A stretch of DNA of 64,000 nt from Mercurialis annua (Eukaryota > Streptophyta > Magnoliopsida > Malpighiales > Euphorbiaceae), in assembly GCF_937616625.2 (NCBI RefSeq), contig NC_065571.1, positions 15,998,501 to 16,062,500 on the forward strand, given 5' to 3'. Positions 34,890-47,174 of this stretch are shown one piece after another (the stretch's first letter is position 1; every line of letters starts with the position of its first letter). The notes below the pieces were generated by a model. It saw only the letters and a list, made by a program, of their open reading frames with translations. It was not told the origin of the DNA and did not search any database. A program made the translations under genes and the position numbers.

Positions 34890-36219
34890 ATTTTTATATT
34901 ATGCTATAATTTGTAATTAAAATTTTGATTTATAACTAAGCGGTATCAAAAATTTAATTTTCGTATAAGAGGATGATATTTCATCATTAATGTTTGAGTT
35001 ATGAAGATTCTTCTTTTCTATTTTGAACATTCTAAGAAGAATTTGGGATAACTATTTGTGCAAGAAATGGTTTGTGGTTGCTTCTTCTTTTGCCTTTATT
35101 TATGAATTAACTTGAGTTGAGTCGGTTTGACATAATAATCATAAATAAATTTTTAATTCGATTTGATTGTAAAAATTGAAAAATACAGTCACTTTCGCTA
35201 CAAACTGAATTGAAAAATCAAACCACTTTGAAAACCAATTAAACCAACTAATTTTGTTCATTCGATTTAAAAAATCAAAAATCAGGTACAATTCGGTTCG
35301 GCTCGGCTGGAATGAAATGCACACCATAACTATGACTGATAAAATAGTTTATTTTCCCTGCTAATCTAGTATTGTTCTTGTATATTTCTATTTTCAATTT
35401 ATTCTCATAAATCATGGCATAGATACATAAAAGTGGTAGTGATGTATGTTAATAATATATAACATATAGTAGCATGCAACTAAAAAAAGCTTGACTCAAA
35501 AGAAAAAAAAAGCTCTAAAGTACTAAACTAGCTTATCCTGACACTTTTTCTAAGCAAAGCCGACTTTCCTTTTGTTTTTGTTTAATTTTATGTGCGGTTT
35601 AATTAATATTGGTAAAATATTTTTGGAATTTTTTTTAAAATACCTCATTTTCAAATATATTTACAATAAATTTGTCCATCTTTTCATAATTTCCTACTCT
35701 ACACTAATAATAAACATATCTACAAAAATACCTATTATATATAAAAACCTTGTCTTATGTTAGGTTAAAATTTTATATAATCACACTCTCTTTTTTCTCT
35801 TTCTCTCTCTGTCTCTTAAAATTTTCTCTTCTTTTCTTTTTATTTTCCGTTTGATTTACTGTTTGTATCTTCCGGTTGCTTCTCCATTTCTCTTCCATCC
35901 GCTTTTCCGTTCTCGCTTCCGTTCGTCTACTTTCGATAAGTTTCTCGTATCTTCCGGTCGCTTTTCCGTTCGTCTCTTCCGTTCGCGCTTTTCCGTTCGA
36001 CTCTTCCGTTCTCGCTATATATTTCTCGACATCGTTTTTATATTTTTTGTTATTTTTTAGGTTTTTTGTGATGATTTAACATTTTGTAAATAAATTATTG
36101 TAAATCTATGATTTTTTTGTTTATAAAATTATTTTATTATTCATATAATTATTTTATCTTTCTCTTATTCGTAGGTTTGTTTATTTATTTTAATGCTGCT
36201 GATTTTGTAATGAACGAAT
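34890..36219. other. AT-rich non-coding stretch with a TTCCG-rich segment
   Basis: No gene supported. 35855-36030 is pyrimidine-rich with repeats of TCTTCCGTTCGC/CTTTTCCGTTCG; its open frames are by-products of that composition. Confidence 0.45.
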
Positions 36220-36560
36220 TGATTTACGGTGTATTTGCAGTGTTTAATAATATATTTACATTATAGTGTATTTTAAGTGTATTTATAGTGTATTTCTGGT
36301 ATTTTCGGTATATCTATGTTTTTTGGTGTATTTCAGCCGTTTTTTAGTATAGATATGGTGCATTTGAAGTGTTTATGGTGTATTTGCAGTGTTTTTATGA
36401 TATACACCATAAAAACACTACAAAAATGTCATAAATACACTATATATTTATATTATTGTTACACTATAAAAACATCATAATTACACTATAAAAACATCAT
36501 AATTACACTAAAAAAACATAAAAGATACACTACACTATAATTATACTAAAAACACGATAA
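36220..36560. repeat. Degenerate GTGTATTT / TACACTATAAAAACAT inverted repeat cluster
   Basis: The left half repeats GTGTATTTGCAGTGTTT-like units (36230-36405). The right half repeats the inverse form ACACTATAAAAACATCATAATT (36410-36540). The switch is at about 36405 (GATATACACCATAAA), so the whole block can fold into a long imperfect hairpin. Confidence 0.75.
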
Positions 36561-38518
36561 AAAGAAAAAAAATACCAGAAAAAAATATATAAAAAAGAGA
36601 ATGAATCATTAAAAAGTGAAAAAAGGTATTTGTGAAATCAAAAAAAAATCGTAAAAAAAAGTTAGAAAAATAAAGACAACAAAAAAACAATGTAAAGTTG
36701 TAAACAAAACTGAAAATAGTGTATTATATGAAATTCCTTCAATATTTTTTGGATGGCACTATTTTTAAAGAAAAAAATACTAAGGATAGCAAATTTTTAT
36801 ATTTTAATTAAATTATGTTTTTTTATTTTAACTCTACCTCTTTTCTTTATTATATATTTCCTTCCAATAATATTCCAACTAATTTAAATAAAACCATAAA
36901 CCTAAAATAATACATTTAACTATTACAATTTTTTTCTCAAAAGAAAACATCACAATTTCATTTCAAAATTTCAAAAAAGACTATCACAAGTCTCTTTAAA
37001 TTATACAAGTTTATTATGTAAGAATTAAATTTGAAATTAATCAGCTTGTCCAGATTAGTATTTTTTAGGATGGTTAAATTTTTTGAAGACACCAGATAAC
37101 CTGTTAAAATTTCTAAATATATTTTATATTGAGGATAATGTTTTATGTTTTTACTTTCTGTTTAATCTAGTTGAAGTATTTTTGAAAGCGAATCTATATA
37201 AAACATATAAAAATGAAGTGAAAAATATTGTACATTTTATAGTAACTTTACTTTCCTTTTATATGTCCCTTTGGTTTGCCTTCATACTTTTATGCTTTTG
37301 GTGCCCATTTTGTAAATTCCAGGTATACACCATACTAATGCCTACCATTTTTGTGTATAATTTCGAAAAAAAAACCAATTCAAATTTACAACTTCTTACA
37401 AAATTGTCTTTACATAATGATTAACATTTCTTTTCTATTTACAGATCAGCCACTAAAATTACATCTTCCCTTCCAGGCCTTCGTTGTTTGTTAGCTTTGG
37501 ACAGTACATTATTAGATTTTATCAGTCCTTAAAGGACTTTGCTTCTTTACTATCTTACAAATTGCCACATCATACTCTCCTGCAATGACATAAGAATTTT
37601 CAATCAGAAGCAGTCAAATGAATTTCACAATTTTTATGGAATTCAATTGAATTTCTACAAGATATGTGTTTGCTTCAAATAATTTTTTATAATTTAAATT
37701 TATATTTATATTCTATATTCAATTTATTTCACTTGATTTAATATTATTTTTATATTTAAATTTGAAAAATTAAATATAAAAATTTATTTTTCAAATGATT
37801 TTCATGTAGAATTCATTTAGAAATGAAATGAATTGAAATGAATTCTACACTAGAATTGACCCAAACAGGCCCTAAAAAATTACACATAGAAAACCAAGCC
37901 AACAATCTAATTGAAAATGGGTTAAGTTTATCAATACTAGCTTTATTACTAATAATTACATTCGCAACTAGCTTTTTCTCTAAAAGATTATCCAACACTT
38001 ACAAATTCCTTACTTTCACAAAATTTTCAGCATCATAAAAGATGTAGCTTTTCTCAAGTAAACCAAGTTCAGAATTTCTGTTTAAATAAGTCACAGCATA
38101 CACTTTCAGGCATAGTTCATGGCTTTATGTCAAACTTATTCATCGACCGAACTTCCTCCGTCGTTGGCGGCGGCGACGTGTTCTTTATTTTACAAAATAT
38201 TAGGGTTTATTTGTTAAGTTGTCAGATAAGAGCTGCGTTTAGGCAATTTAATTCATAAATCATATCAAATCTTTACTCTATCAGAATTATCAAAAAACAA
38301 ATCTACTAAATAAATAATAGTAATTAAATTGTTAAACAACCAAACGTTGTAGTTTCATCGTGATTACCATAATTTCCAAGTTTAAAGCGTATAAACTCAA
38401 AACTTCGATGAAGCTTATGGACAAATATGATTTTTATATAGTAAATCCCCTTATTGAAAATTATGGAGAATTGTTTTTTTTTTTTGGCTTCTATTTCTGT
38501 TGGATTAAGTAATGGGCC
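36561..38518. other. AT-rich non-coding stretch
   Basis: No gene supported. The phrase ACCCAAACAGGCCC near 37859 resembles the end of a hAT-type MITE, but a partner end was not found. Confidence 0.45.
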
Positions 38519-38538
38519 TAATGGCACATATGCAATTA

Positions 38539-39880
38539 ATTTCAAGAGGAATTTGCACAAAACACTCCTTTTTTTAACTTATTTGTTCTAAATACCTCAA
38601 TTTCAAAAATTTACTTTTTTACTCTATTTTTCTATTATTTTTAGTTGTACCTCAATTAGAAAAATAACTTATTTGTATTTTTACTCTCCTTCTTTTAAAC
38701 ACATGCATATCTCATTTTTCTTTTTTCTCTCTCTTCTTTTTCTCTTTCCTCTTTCTTCTCTCTTTTTTCGTTTTTTTTCTTTTCTCTCTCCTTTTTCTCT
38801 TTCTTCCTTCTCATTTTTTTTCTCTCACTTCTTTTTCTCTCTCTTCTTCTTCTTCTTCTTCTTCTTTTTCTTCTTCTTCTTCTTTCCTCTGCAACTTTTT
38901 TTTTCTTTATTTTTCTTAAATCTGCTTTTTCTATTTTTCACATTATACAAATGAACTCCAAGACAAAGAAATTTGAATAAAAAAAGAGTTTAAGAGATAA
39001 TATGATGGTGATAGATGAGAAAGTTCTTCTTCTTCTTCTTCTTCTTCTTCTTCTTCTTCTACTTTTTTCTTTCTATATTGTTTTAAATTATTTTAGCATC
39101 GTTTTTCAGATTTTTTTACAACTTTTTTTGAAAAAATCGTAATGTTCTTCATTAATGATATTTTGACCTGATTTTCAAATGTTTTAAATTAATTTTAGAA
39201 ATCGTTTGAAACTGTTTTCTCGAAACTGTTTTATACTGTTCGAAACCTTTGTAAACGGTTTGAAACTATTTTATACTGTTTGAAACTGTTATTTTTTAAA
39301 CTGTTTGAAAGTGTTTTTTAGAAACTGTTTTAAACTGTTTGAGATCTTTGAAAACGGTTTGCAACTGTTTTATACTGTTTGAAACCTTTGTAAACGGTTT
39401 GAAAATGTTTTTTTGAAACTGTTATTTTTTATGTAAACGGTTTGAAACTGTTTGATACTATTTGAAACTGTTATTTTATAAACCATTGAAAAATATTTTT
39501 TAGAATCTGTTTTAGACAGTTTGAGACCTTTGTAAACGGTTTGAAACTGTTTTATACTGTTCGAAACTGTTTTTTGAAACTGTTTGAAACTGTTATTTTT
39601 TAGACTGTTTAAAAGCATTTTTTAGAAACTGTTTTAGACTGTTTGAAACCTTTGTAAACGGTTTGAAACCGTAATTGAAACCGTAATTGAAACTGTACTT
39701 GAGATATGCATGTGTTTAAAAGAAGGAGAGTAAAAATAAAAATAAGTTATTTTGCTAATTTAGGTACAACTAAAAATAATAGAAAAATAGAGTAAAAAAG
39801 TAAATTTTTGAAATTGAGGTATTTAGAACAAATAAGTTAAAAAAAGGAGTGTTTTGTGCAAATTCCTCAAAAGAAAAGTA
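38539..39880. mobile_element. Long-TIR element with simple-repeat core and a 20-bp flanking duplication
   Basis: The arms pair for about 170 bp: GAGGAATTTGCACAAAACAC at the left against GTGTTTTGTGCAAATTCCTC at the right, continuing to CACATGCATATCTC. The core holds (TTC)n tracts (38847-38884 and 39024-39059), pyrimidine-rich sequence and a GTTTGAAAC repeat field. TAATGGCACATATGCAATTA occurs directly on both sides (38519-38538 and 39879-39898). This 20-bp match is far longer than the 9-bp duplications of similar elements here. Confidence 0.8.
39190..39690. repeat. Degenerate tandem field of GTTTGAAACTGTTTTA and TTTGTAAACGGTTTGAAAC
   Basis: About 500 bp built from near-identical 10-20 base words. 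TTTGTAAACGGTTTGAAA recurs around 39248, 39389, 39530 and 39651, giving a rough higher-order period of about 140 bases for the clearest copies. Confidence 0.8.
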
Positions 39881-40181
39881 ATGGCACATATGCAATTAGT
39901 TTTAATTTTTCAACTCGATACAATACCTCCATTCAGTTTTCTCAATTAAATAATTCCGTCTTTAAATTTCTTAATACATAATCAGAGTTTTAAGCAAATA
40001 ATTTAAAAATATATTACTTAGTATTAATTTGTAACTGTAATTAAGTAGTATTTAATAAAGATGTGAAAGTTGTAGTGTTATGGCATGAAAACTTGATACT
40101 TAAAAATCCGTCATTTAATAAATCTAATTAATTAATATATTTGAAATTATAAATTTACATAATAGTTTAACAATGAACTTT

Positions 40182-40290
40182 ACCAACGAGTTGTAACTCA
40201 AATGGTATAAGCGTTGGACAGCAAACTGTCAAGGTCGTGGGTTCAATTCCTCCCACAAGCGCTCCCCCCTCCCCCAATTATCAAAAAAAA
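40182..40290 (+). mobile_element. tRNA-derived SINE, 109 bp, with target duplication
   Basis: Has an A-box-like TAACTCAAATGGTATAAG (about 40194-40211) and a B box GGTTCAATTCC (40240-40250), followed by a C-rich stretch and an A-run ending at 40290. AATGAACTTT flanks it on both sides (40172-40181 and 40291-40300), a 10-bp target duplication. It is a short Pol III-type retroposon with no coding capacity. A second, split copy is at 53833-54213. Confidence 0.88.
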
Positions 40291-40763
40291 AATGAACTTT
40301 TAATTAAGAAAAATACTATTAAAAAATTAAATGTCTTAAAGACTAAGTTATTTGATATAGACATCAATTCTCTCAAAAAAAAATTAATGATGTCTTTTGA
40401 CTAGGTTTGATTTACATTTGGTTAGATATTTTTATTCATTTATAATTAAAAGATAATTATGCTTACTAATCTAAAAATTATATATAAAGGATTATGCTCC
40501 TACATTATTTTCATCACAAAATATTATTTGGGTTCAAATTTTATACTAAAATAGTACAATTCTATAAAATTTGTTATGGCTGCCATTAATTTTTTAATTT
40601 TTTTAAGAATGGAATTTATATTTTTCATATAATAGTGGATCATATATATCACTTTGTTTATTAACGTAGACCATTTTAATAATTTTCATTAAATAATATA
40701 AATAATTTAATAATTAATATCCATATTTAGACTTTTATATATTTCATTTTTTTGTTTTTTATT

Positions 40764-41037
40764 GGGCAAATGTCGTAAAAAGGCCAAACCTTTTATAAAA
40801 GTTTCACAAAAGTCTCGACCTTTCAATTTTTTCGATTTTGGCCAAAAACAGATTATTTGATTTCAATTGTGACCAACTCTCAATTTGATTTCAATTTTCC
40901 TATGTGGTGTGGCATGCACATATATTGAAACATTTGTGAAACCAAATAATCCATTTTGGCCAAAATCGACAAAATTGAAAGGTCAGGACTTTTGTGAAAC
41001 TTTTGTGAAAGGTTTGACCTTTTTACGACATTTGGCC
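40764..41037. mobile_element. Mutator-like MITE, 274 bp
   Basis: Ends GGGCAAATGTCG...CGACATTTGGCC with an exact 9-bp duplication TTTTTTATT (40755-40763 and 41038-41046). The arms share AAGGCCAAACC, GTTTCACAAAAGTC and CGATTTTGGCCAAAA. Confidence 0.9.
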
Positions 41038-42189
41038 TTTTTTATTTAACAAATTTTTAACAAAATTCAAAATAATTAATGGGTACATAACGGTAAGAAA
41101 ACGGTAATAAAAGGTCTACATTTATTTTACTATTTCTTTCCACTACCCAATTTATTTCATTTTTAAAAAAATCGTATGGTCTTTAGAAACAATTCAAAAT
41201 AAAATTATTACCAGTTTTAAGTATTATAATTACTATTTTATTGTTCATTAGTATGTTTAATATGTCATCAAAACAATTTATTTATTTTTTAAGTTTTTTT
41301 TATATGCTATTATACCTTTATTAGTTTTTACAACATTTATCACTTTATTTATTTATTTATTAGAAATTTAATTTCATTCACTTGAAACATTTTGTGAGTT
41401 ACAAATCATTTGTATATAGTGCTTTTTTTCATATTCGGAAATAAAATGGGAATCAAAATACTATATTTGAATTATTATAACTTGACTTCTACAGTGATAC
41501 AATTTTATCTATTTATAAATTCCAGAATTAGCAAGAAAAACACTTCGAATTTACTTCCTTTACTACTTTGACAGTTTTTCAACTGTAGCCAGCTTCTTTC
41601 AGTAACACCTTATGGAGTCTATTGATCTGTTTCAGCTTACTGGTAACGGATCTTTTTTAAAAGTAGCATTTCGTTTGAAGTATTTTTAATATTGTAATGA
41701 AAATAATATGAGTTAAACATTTGCCTCAGCAGAATGTTACAAACTTTAATTGTAATTGTAACAATTTTATTAAAAATATTTGTATTTTCAATATTCAAAA
41801 ACTGCGTACATAATCACTATAGCATTCGAGTTATTTTTAAATAAAAAATTAATTTTGCCCAAAGCAACGCGAGAGTTTCTTACTAGTATATAATAAAGAG
41901 AAAGAGATACAGTTAAAATAGAAAAGAATAATTCGGTCATATAAAAATTTGTTTTGATTTTAATAATTTTTTCTCCAAAAATCGCACCATCATATTTTTT
42001 ATATTTATAATTTTAATTTATTCTATTAAGGAGGGTTCTATGGTACACAATGAAATTTAAACCATCAGATTATTTTGGTTTAATTGAGACCATTAATTAT
42101 TATATTTATCACCTTTTCAGCTGGTAAAATACAAAATTGGTGAAATCTAAACCAATGTTTACAAAAGGATTAATCCATCTTAAAGATTT
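41038..42189. other. AT-rich non-coding stretch
   Basis: No gene, bounded repeat or RNA gene recognised. Confidence 0.5.
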
Positions 42190-42451
42190 TAAACTTTACG
42201 TTTTTAATTTATTAGGTCGTTGAACTTTCATTTGATCTTATATGGTCTTTAAATATTAAATTTTTAGTTTATCTAGCCCCTAAAATTTTCTTATGGTGTC
42301 ATCTAGTTTTTGAACTTTGATTTTTTTTGCTTTCTCAAGTCTTCAAATGGATAAAAGTTTAGGGACCAGATAAAATAAAAAATATCAAGTCCAGAGATCA
42401 GATAAGATCAAATGGAAGTTCATGGACCATATAAACTAAAAACATAAAATT
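42190..42451. mobile_element. Foldback element, about 262 bp
   Basis: Left AAACTTTACGTTTTTAAT and GAACTTTCATTTGATCTTAT pair with right ATAAGATCAAATGGAAGTTC and AAAACATAAAATTT. No target duplication was found. Confidence 0.65.
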
Positions 42452-43039
42452 TAAATGGAAGTTCTAGGTGAAGGTCTCTTCTCATTTCTAGAATAGTGGA
42501 AAAATAATAGGGTTTAATAGAAAATGAGGTCAGAAGGTAAACAAATTCTGGAATTGAAAGGCAAGAATACTCCACGCACTATTGCACAAGAAAAAGAAAA
42601 CGTGAAAAGATTCGACAGTGTAAAGATAGAAGGATTTATATTTATATGAATAATCTTAAAAAGATGATTTAGAAATGAATAATAGAATTTTAAAAATAGG
42701 TCGATGAAGAAGAAATTTTTACAAATAAAAAAATAACTATAATTAGTTTGTACATTCACTAAACAATCGGATACAACAAGTAAAATTTACCCCTTGGTAT
42801 ATATGCATCGGTGGTATTGTAGAATGAGCCGTTTTTGCGATATATTTTTAAATTAAGTTAGCAATTTTAAAATAATTTTAAAAATAAATCCATATTTTAA
42901 TCAAAAGAACCAATGGGAAGCATTCATACAATCGGCCCACAACCAATTATGCAAAGAATAGAATTTGGGTATGATAACGTATAAGTGGGATCGTTCAAAA
43001 TGGTATTGTAGCCGATTTTATAACCGTCTACTTCTTAAT

Positions 43040-43425
43040 TGATGATCTTCTCTCTCATAAAAATATTATGCTTATAAAATCAGAAAATAGGTCCAATTTC
43101 TTACTTCATAAAATTGCACAAACCGTACCCTTTTCAAGTGATACAATTTTAGAAATTTTGAAATGTTTTTCAGTAAACCCTAAATCAAAACAAAGCTCGA
43201 ATAATGAAAAACACGATCGAAGAATGTGAAGCTTCAAAAGTTAAGGGAGACGGAAAATATTAGTTTACATCTTTTGAATTATTAGTTGATTTTGTTGTGT
43301 TGAAGTATGGAAACAAAGTTGAAGCATTTGCTAATGAGGCATAAAAGGAGAATAAAAAGCAAATATATACAATTTTGGAGGGAATTGAAATGATTGGAGA
43401 CAATTGATAGTATGTCACAAGATGA
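43040..43425 (+). pseudogene. BURP-domain pseudogene fragment
   Basis: Translation of this non-ORF stretch, with stops, matches the middle of the intact BURP protein at 57.6-58.1 kb. Recognisable pieces are NFLLHKIAQTVPFS, EILKCFSVNPKS, NTIEECEA, LLVDFVVLKYGNKVEAFANE and EMIGDN. In-frame TAG, TAA and a TGA-TAG pair break it, and the conserved CH motifs and 3' end are missing after about 43425. It covers the first half of the BURP domain only. No upstream signal-peptide exon was identified. It is probably a degraded tandem duplicate, separated from the intact gene by later insertions. Confidence 0.85.
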
Positions 43426-43439
43426 TCACTACTTACATA

Positions 43440-44192
43440 AACTCACTTTCAGTTACAGTACCAAACCGTTGTTGAGTGTCAAAAAATTGTTGCCTTAAAT
43501 TTATTGCAACAGTTTTTAATCAGCTGCATTTGCGGTCGCTACAATAGATTCTCAATAGCTAATGTAACAATTTTGGTAAGCTAGTGAAATAGAAGTGAAA
43601 CCACTACAATTACTAACAATGGCAACAATTTCAAGCATTTATTGTAGCAGTCTGAAATTCATTTTGTAACAGTTTGAAATGCATTTTGTACAACGGTTTT
43701 CTTTATTTAGCAACGCTTTAAACTGTACTTTATACAACATTTATATTCTATAACGTAACGGTTTGACAAAAAGTTTAAATAGACTAGGCGACAATTTACT
43801 TTATATTTAAATATTAATTCATATAATTTAATCATTAGGTAGCCACTTTAATTTTAATAACTCTATTACTTTTTAGAAAACACTCATAACAAATGTAACA
43901 CATTGAGTAGAGCTAAAATTATAAACTGCAAATATTTACTAAAAAATAAAAAAAATCACATTTCATCTATTCTATTACAAACAATTTAAGAGATCTAAAA
44001 TCACATAGTAATCTTAAAACATTACACTAAATGATTCATCACATTCCAAAATCAAAAAGTATTTATATTTACAAAATAAAATGTATAAATTATATCTGAA
44101 TTTACAATCTTCTTAGCGCATGAATTTTTGAAAGCAGCCAAGTGAAAGCAGTTTACCCTGAAGGCAGGGGTTGACACCCTGTAATTAAAATA
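43440..44192. other. AT-rich non-coding stretch
   Basis: Repeats of GTAACAGTTTGAAAT-like words near 43640-43740; otherwise nothing recognised. Confidence 0.4.
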
Positions 44193-44659
44193 TAAGAAGC
44201 ACGGAAACTTCGACAAAGTTGCGTTTTCCGTTTCAAAAACGTTTCGGAAACCGGAAACTCTTGGACACCCGTACGAAACGTTACAGGCCGTTCCGTAAAT
44301 AATAAAAATTGAAATATTGTATAAAAAATTAAATTTATTACCCAAAAATAAAAAAATCTAACTAGTTATCCATAAATTTTACATTCGCATTGCTCACAAT
44401 ACATCAAATATACTTATTTGTGTTGAATTATATTATATTTTTTATATATTTATAAAATTTTAAATATTCAGTATATTAAAATGAATTATTTTGTTAATTA
44501 TCATAAATATTTAGATAATATTTTTATAAATATATCTCTACATTTTCGCTATTCACACGTTTCCCCCATGTTTCGTGTCTTTCATTTTGAAAAACTTTCG
44601 TTTCCCCGTGTCCGTTTTATATCGTTTCCGTTTCCCGTTTCCATTTCCGTGCTATCTAG
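44193..44659. mobile_element. Putative foldback element with AGCACGGAAAC ends
   Basis: Left GAAGCACGGAAACTTCG and the inverse of the right end (GATAGCACGGAAATGG) match. Internal GAAACG/CGTTTC words occur in opposite orientation in the two halves. No target duplication was resolved. Confidence 0.5.
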
Positions 44660-44805
44660 ATTAAGATTAATCAATATTATAATTTCTTTTTTTTATTTAA
44701 CTGAAATTGTATTTATCCAATGATTGGGAGATTGCCAGCGTGGCAAGTTCTCTCTAAATCCATTTATCCTCTAATTAAATTGTACTTGAGTTGGGGATTG
44801 CAATT

Positions 44806-44931
44806 GGGTCATGTTCACGATTTACACCGTTTATTACAAAATAAACGGTGTGGATCAAAAAATATAATTTTAATCAAATTAATCTACACCATTTATTTTA
44901 TAGTAAACGGTGTAAATCATAAACATGACCC
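44806..44931. mobile_element. Small MITE, 126 bp
   Basis: GGGTCATGTTCACGATTTAC mirrors GTAAATCATAAACATGACCC, with TACACCGTTTATT arms inside. Flanks (TTGCAATT and TTCAAATT) are a possible worn 8-bp duplication, six of eight matching. Confidence 0.75.
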
Positions 44932-44959
44932 TTCAAATTCATTTGAATTTGAAAAAATC

Positions 44960-45214
44960 TATTAAATTTAGAGAAACAAAACAAATCTTTATTGATCAAA
45001 AAGTGTTTTGTTACATAAAGCAAATCAGTTTATATAGCTACTAATTTGCAAAGGAAAAATAACTGCTCCTAACAGAATACTACAGCTAACTAACACACTA
45101 TAGCTGTGTAACTAATTGCCAGCTGTATAACAAACACGAGAAGCTTGTGTTGCTGATGTGGCAATCCAGGTGAAGCAAACAATATGAAATCAGCAACTGA
45201 CACGTGCTCTAATA
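44960..45214 (-). repeat. 3' LTR of the copia element
   Basis: 255 bp. On the minus strand it is preceded by a purine-rich tract (CTTGAGGCGGCG, 45215-45226). Two substitutions separate it from the other LTR. Confidence 0.94.
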
Positions 45215-45221
45215 CGCCGCC

Positions 45222-47174
45222 TCAAGCTGGAGCATAAATGTCCAGAATGCTCAGCTTGGACATAGCATGTATGAAGGACTGTGGAGGTAAGGGCTTGGTG
45301 AAGCAATCAGCAAGTTGATTGCTAGTTGAGACAGGAAGTAAGTGTATCAAACCAGAGCTTATTTTTTCCCTTATGACATGACAGTCAATCTCTATGTGTT
45401 TAGATCTCTCATGAAACACAGGATTGTGAGCCAATTGTATAGCAGATTAACTGTCACAATATAAAGAGGCAGGAAAAGATAGCTGCTGGTGCAAATCTGT
45501 GAAGAGATATGCAAGCCATTGAATTTCACAGGTCAGAGATGCAAGAGACCTATATTCTGCTTCAGAACTGGACCTGGAAACAGTTGTCTGCTTCTTGGAT
45601 TTCCAGGATATTAAGGAGGTACCAAGAAATACACAAAAACCTGATACAGATCTCCTAGTGTCTGGACAAGAACCCCAGTCTGCATCTGAAAAAGCTGACA
45701 GTTTAAGGGAGGAAGAGGCTGAGAAGAACAACCCTTTTCCAGGTGCTCCTTTAAGATACCTCAAGACCCTGTGAGCTGCTAGAAGATGTGCTGATGTAGG
45801 GCAATCCAGAAACTGTGATAATTGTTGTACTGCATAGGATATATCTGGTCTTGTATTACATAGATACAATAATTTGCCAACTAATCTTCTGTAATCTGAA
45901 TTATCTGATAATGTATCTGAGGGATCTTTAGACAGTTTCTGTGAAGTAAGCATAGGAGTTGGTACTGGTTTTGATTCCAGAAAACCAGAATCTTGTAATA
46001 AGTCCAGAGTATATTTCCTTTGAGATAAATGAATACCAGCTTTTGTTCTTGCAACTTCTAAGCCAAGGAAATATTTCAAAACTCCTAAATCTTTAATGCT
46101 GAATGTTGTATGCAAGAAATCCTTAATGACAGCAATCTCTGAAGTAGAGTTGCTTGCAAGTATAACATCATCAACATAGATTAAAAGAGCAATGAAAGTA
46201 GTACCATTGTGCTTGATTAGGAGAGAAGGATCAGAATGTGCCTGAGTAAAACCAATGGATTGCAATGCCCCAATTAATTTTGCATTCCATTGTCTGTTGG
46301 CCTGCTTCAACCCATACAAAGATTTCTGCAGCTTGCAGACTTGAGAGGAATCTGATGTAACAAAGCCAGGAGGAGGTAACATGTACACTTCCTCATTGAG
46401 ATCACCATGCAAGAATGCATTGTTGATGTCAAGTTGATGAAGATGCCAGTTGTTTACTGCAGAAACAGACAGTAATGTCCTGATGGTACTCATTTTAGCC
46501 ACTGGAGAGAAGGTATCTAGATAATCCAATCCCTCTTGCTGAGTGTACCCCTTTGCAACCAATCGTGCCTTACACCTCTCAACTTGACCAGAAGAAGTGA
46601 ATTTAAGTTTATACACCCATTTGCAGCCAATTGGTTTCTTTCCTTCTGGCAATTTTGTTAAAAACCAAGTATGGTTGCTTTGTAGTGCATCTAATTTTGA
46701 TGTCATTGCCTCTCTCCAACACTCATGCTTAATTGCTGCATTGTAAGTCTTAGGCTCTACTAAAGTATCTATACTAGATATGTAGTGTTTGTGAGCAGAT
46801 GAAAGTCTGTCATATGATAAGACAGTAGAAAGAGCATGAGGAGAAGATGTATGTTTGGTAAGGGAAGGAGGCATTGTACATGTAAAATCTCTAAGATGGG
46901 TAGGAAGATGAGTAGCACGAGTTGATCTCCTTAGAGGGGGAAACTCTTGGTTAGAAAGTGTTGATGGACTGCTAGGTGGTGCAATCCATGGATTATTTGA
47001 TACAGAAGTGACTGGTGGGGATGGTGTTTTGGGTAGCAGACAATCTAAATCAAAAAAGGATTCAGATTGTATTGCTGGAGAAGAAACTTGGTTGGCTTTT
47101 AAGTAAGGAAAGTTGGTCTCATAGAATGTAACATTCCTAGAGACTAAAATTTTGTGACTGTCTAGACAGTATAT
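45222..47174 (-). pseudogene. pol: copia pol part: reverse transcriptase and RNase H
   Basis: Read from about 47174 down to 45222 in one frame, with a single stop at 45447-45449. The stop stands where the conserved RNase H tail YCDN(Q)SAI should continue, consistent with one Gln codon turned into TAA. Reverse transcriptase shows ARLVAKGYTQQEG, FSPVAKMSTIR, LDINNAFLHGDL, the catalytic YVDDVI and SLYGLKQANRQW. RNase H shows DADWGSCPDTRRS and SSSEAEYRSLA. The final block (HIEIDCHVIREK, DCFTKPL) is the usual copia C-terminus. It is one frame off the upstream gag-integrase frame; the change falls in a TATATAC run where an extra or missing base is easily gained. Confidence 0.9.

Noticed and set aside
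36410..36540. CRISPR-like spaced repeats
   Set aside because: Units are degenerate, spacing is irregular, and the DNA is plant nuclear.
38673..38954. 93-codon Phe/Ser-rich frame
   Set aside because: By-product of a pyrimidine-rich, TTC-repeat tract inside a foldback element.
39370..39618. 82-codon minus-strand Gln/Asn/Lys-rich frame
   Set aside because: Entirely made by the GTTTGAAAC repeat field.
40191..40260. Possible tRNA gene
   Set aside because: A and B boxes are present, but no cloverleaf stems fit, and an A-tail with a 10-bp TSD shows it is a SINE.
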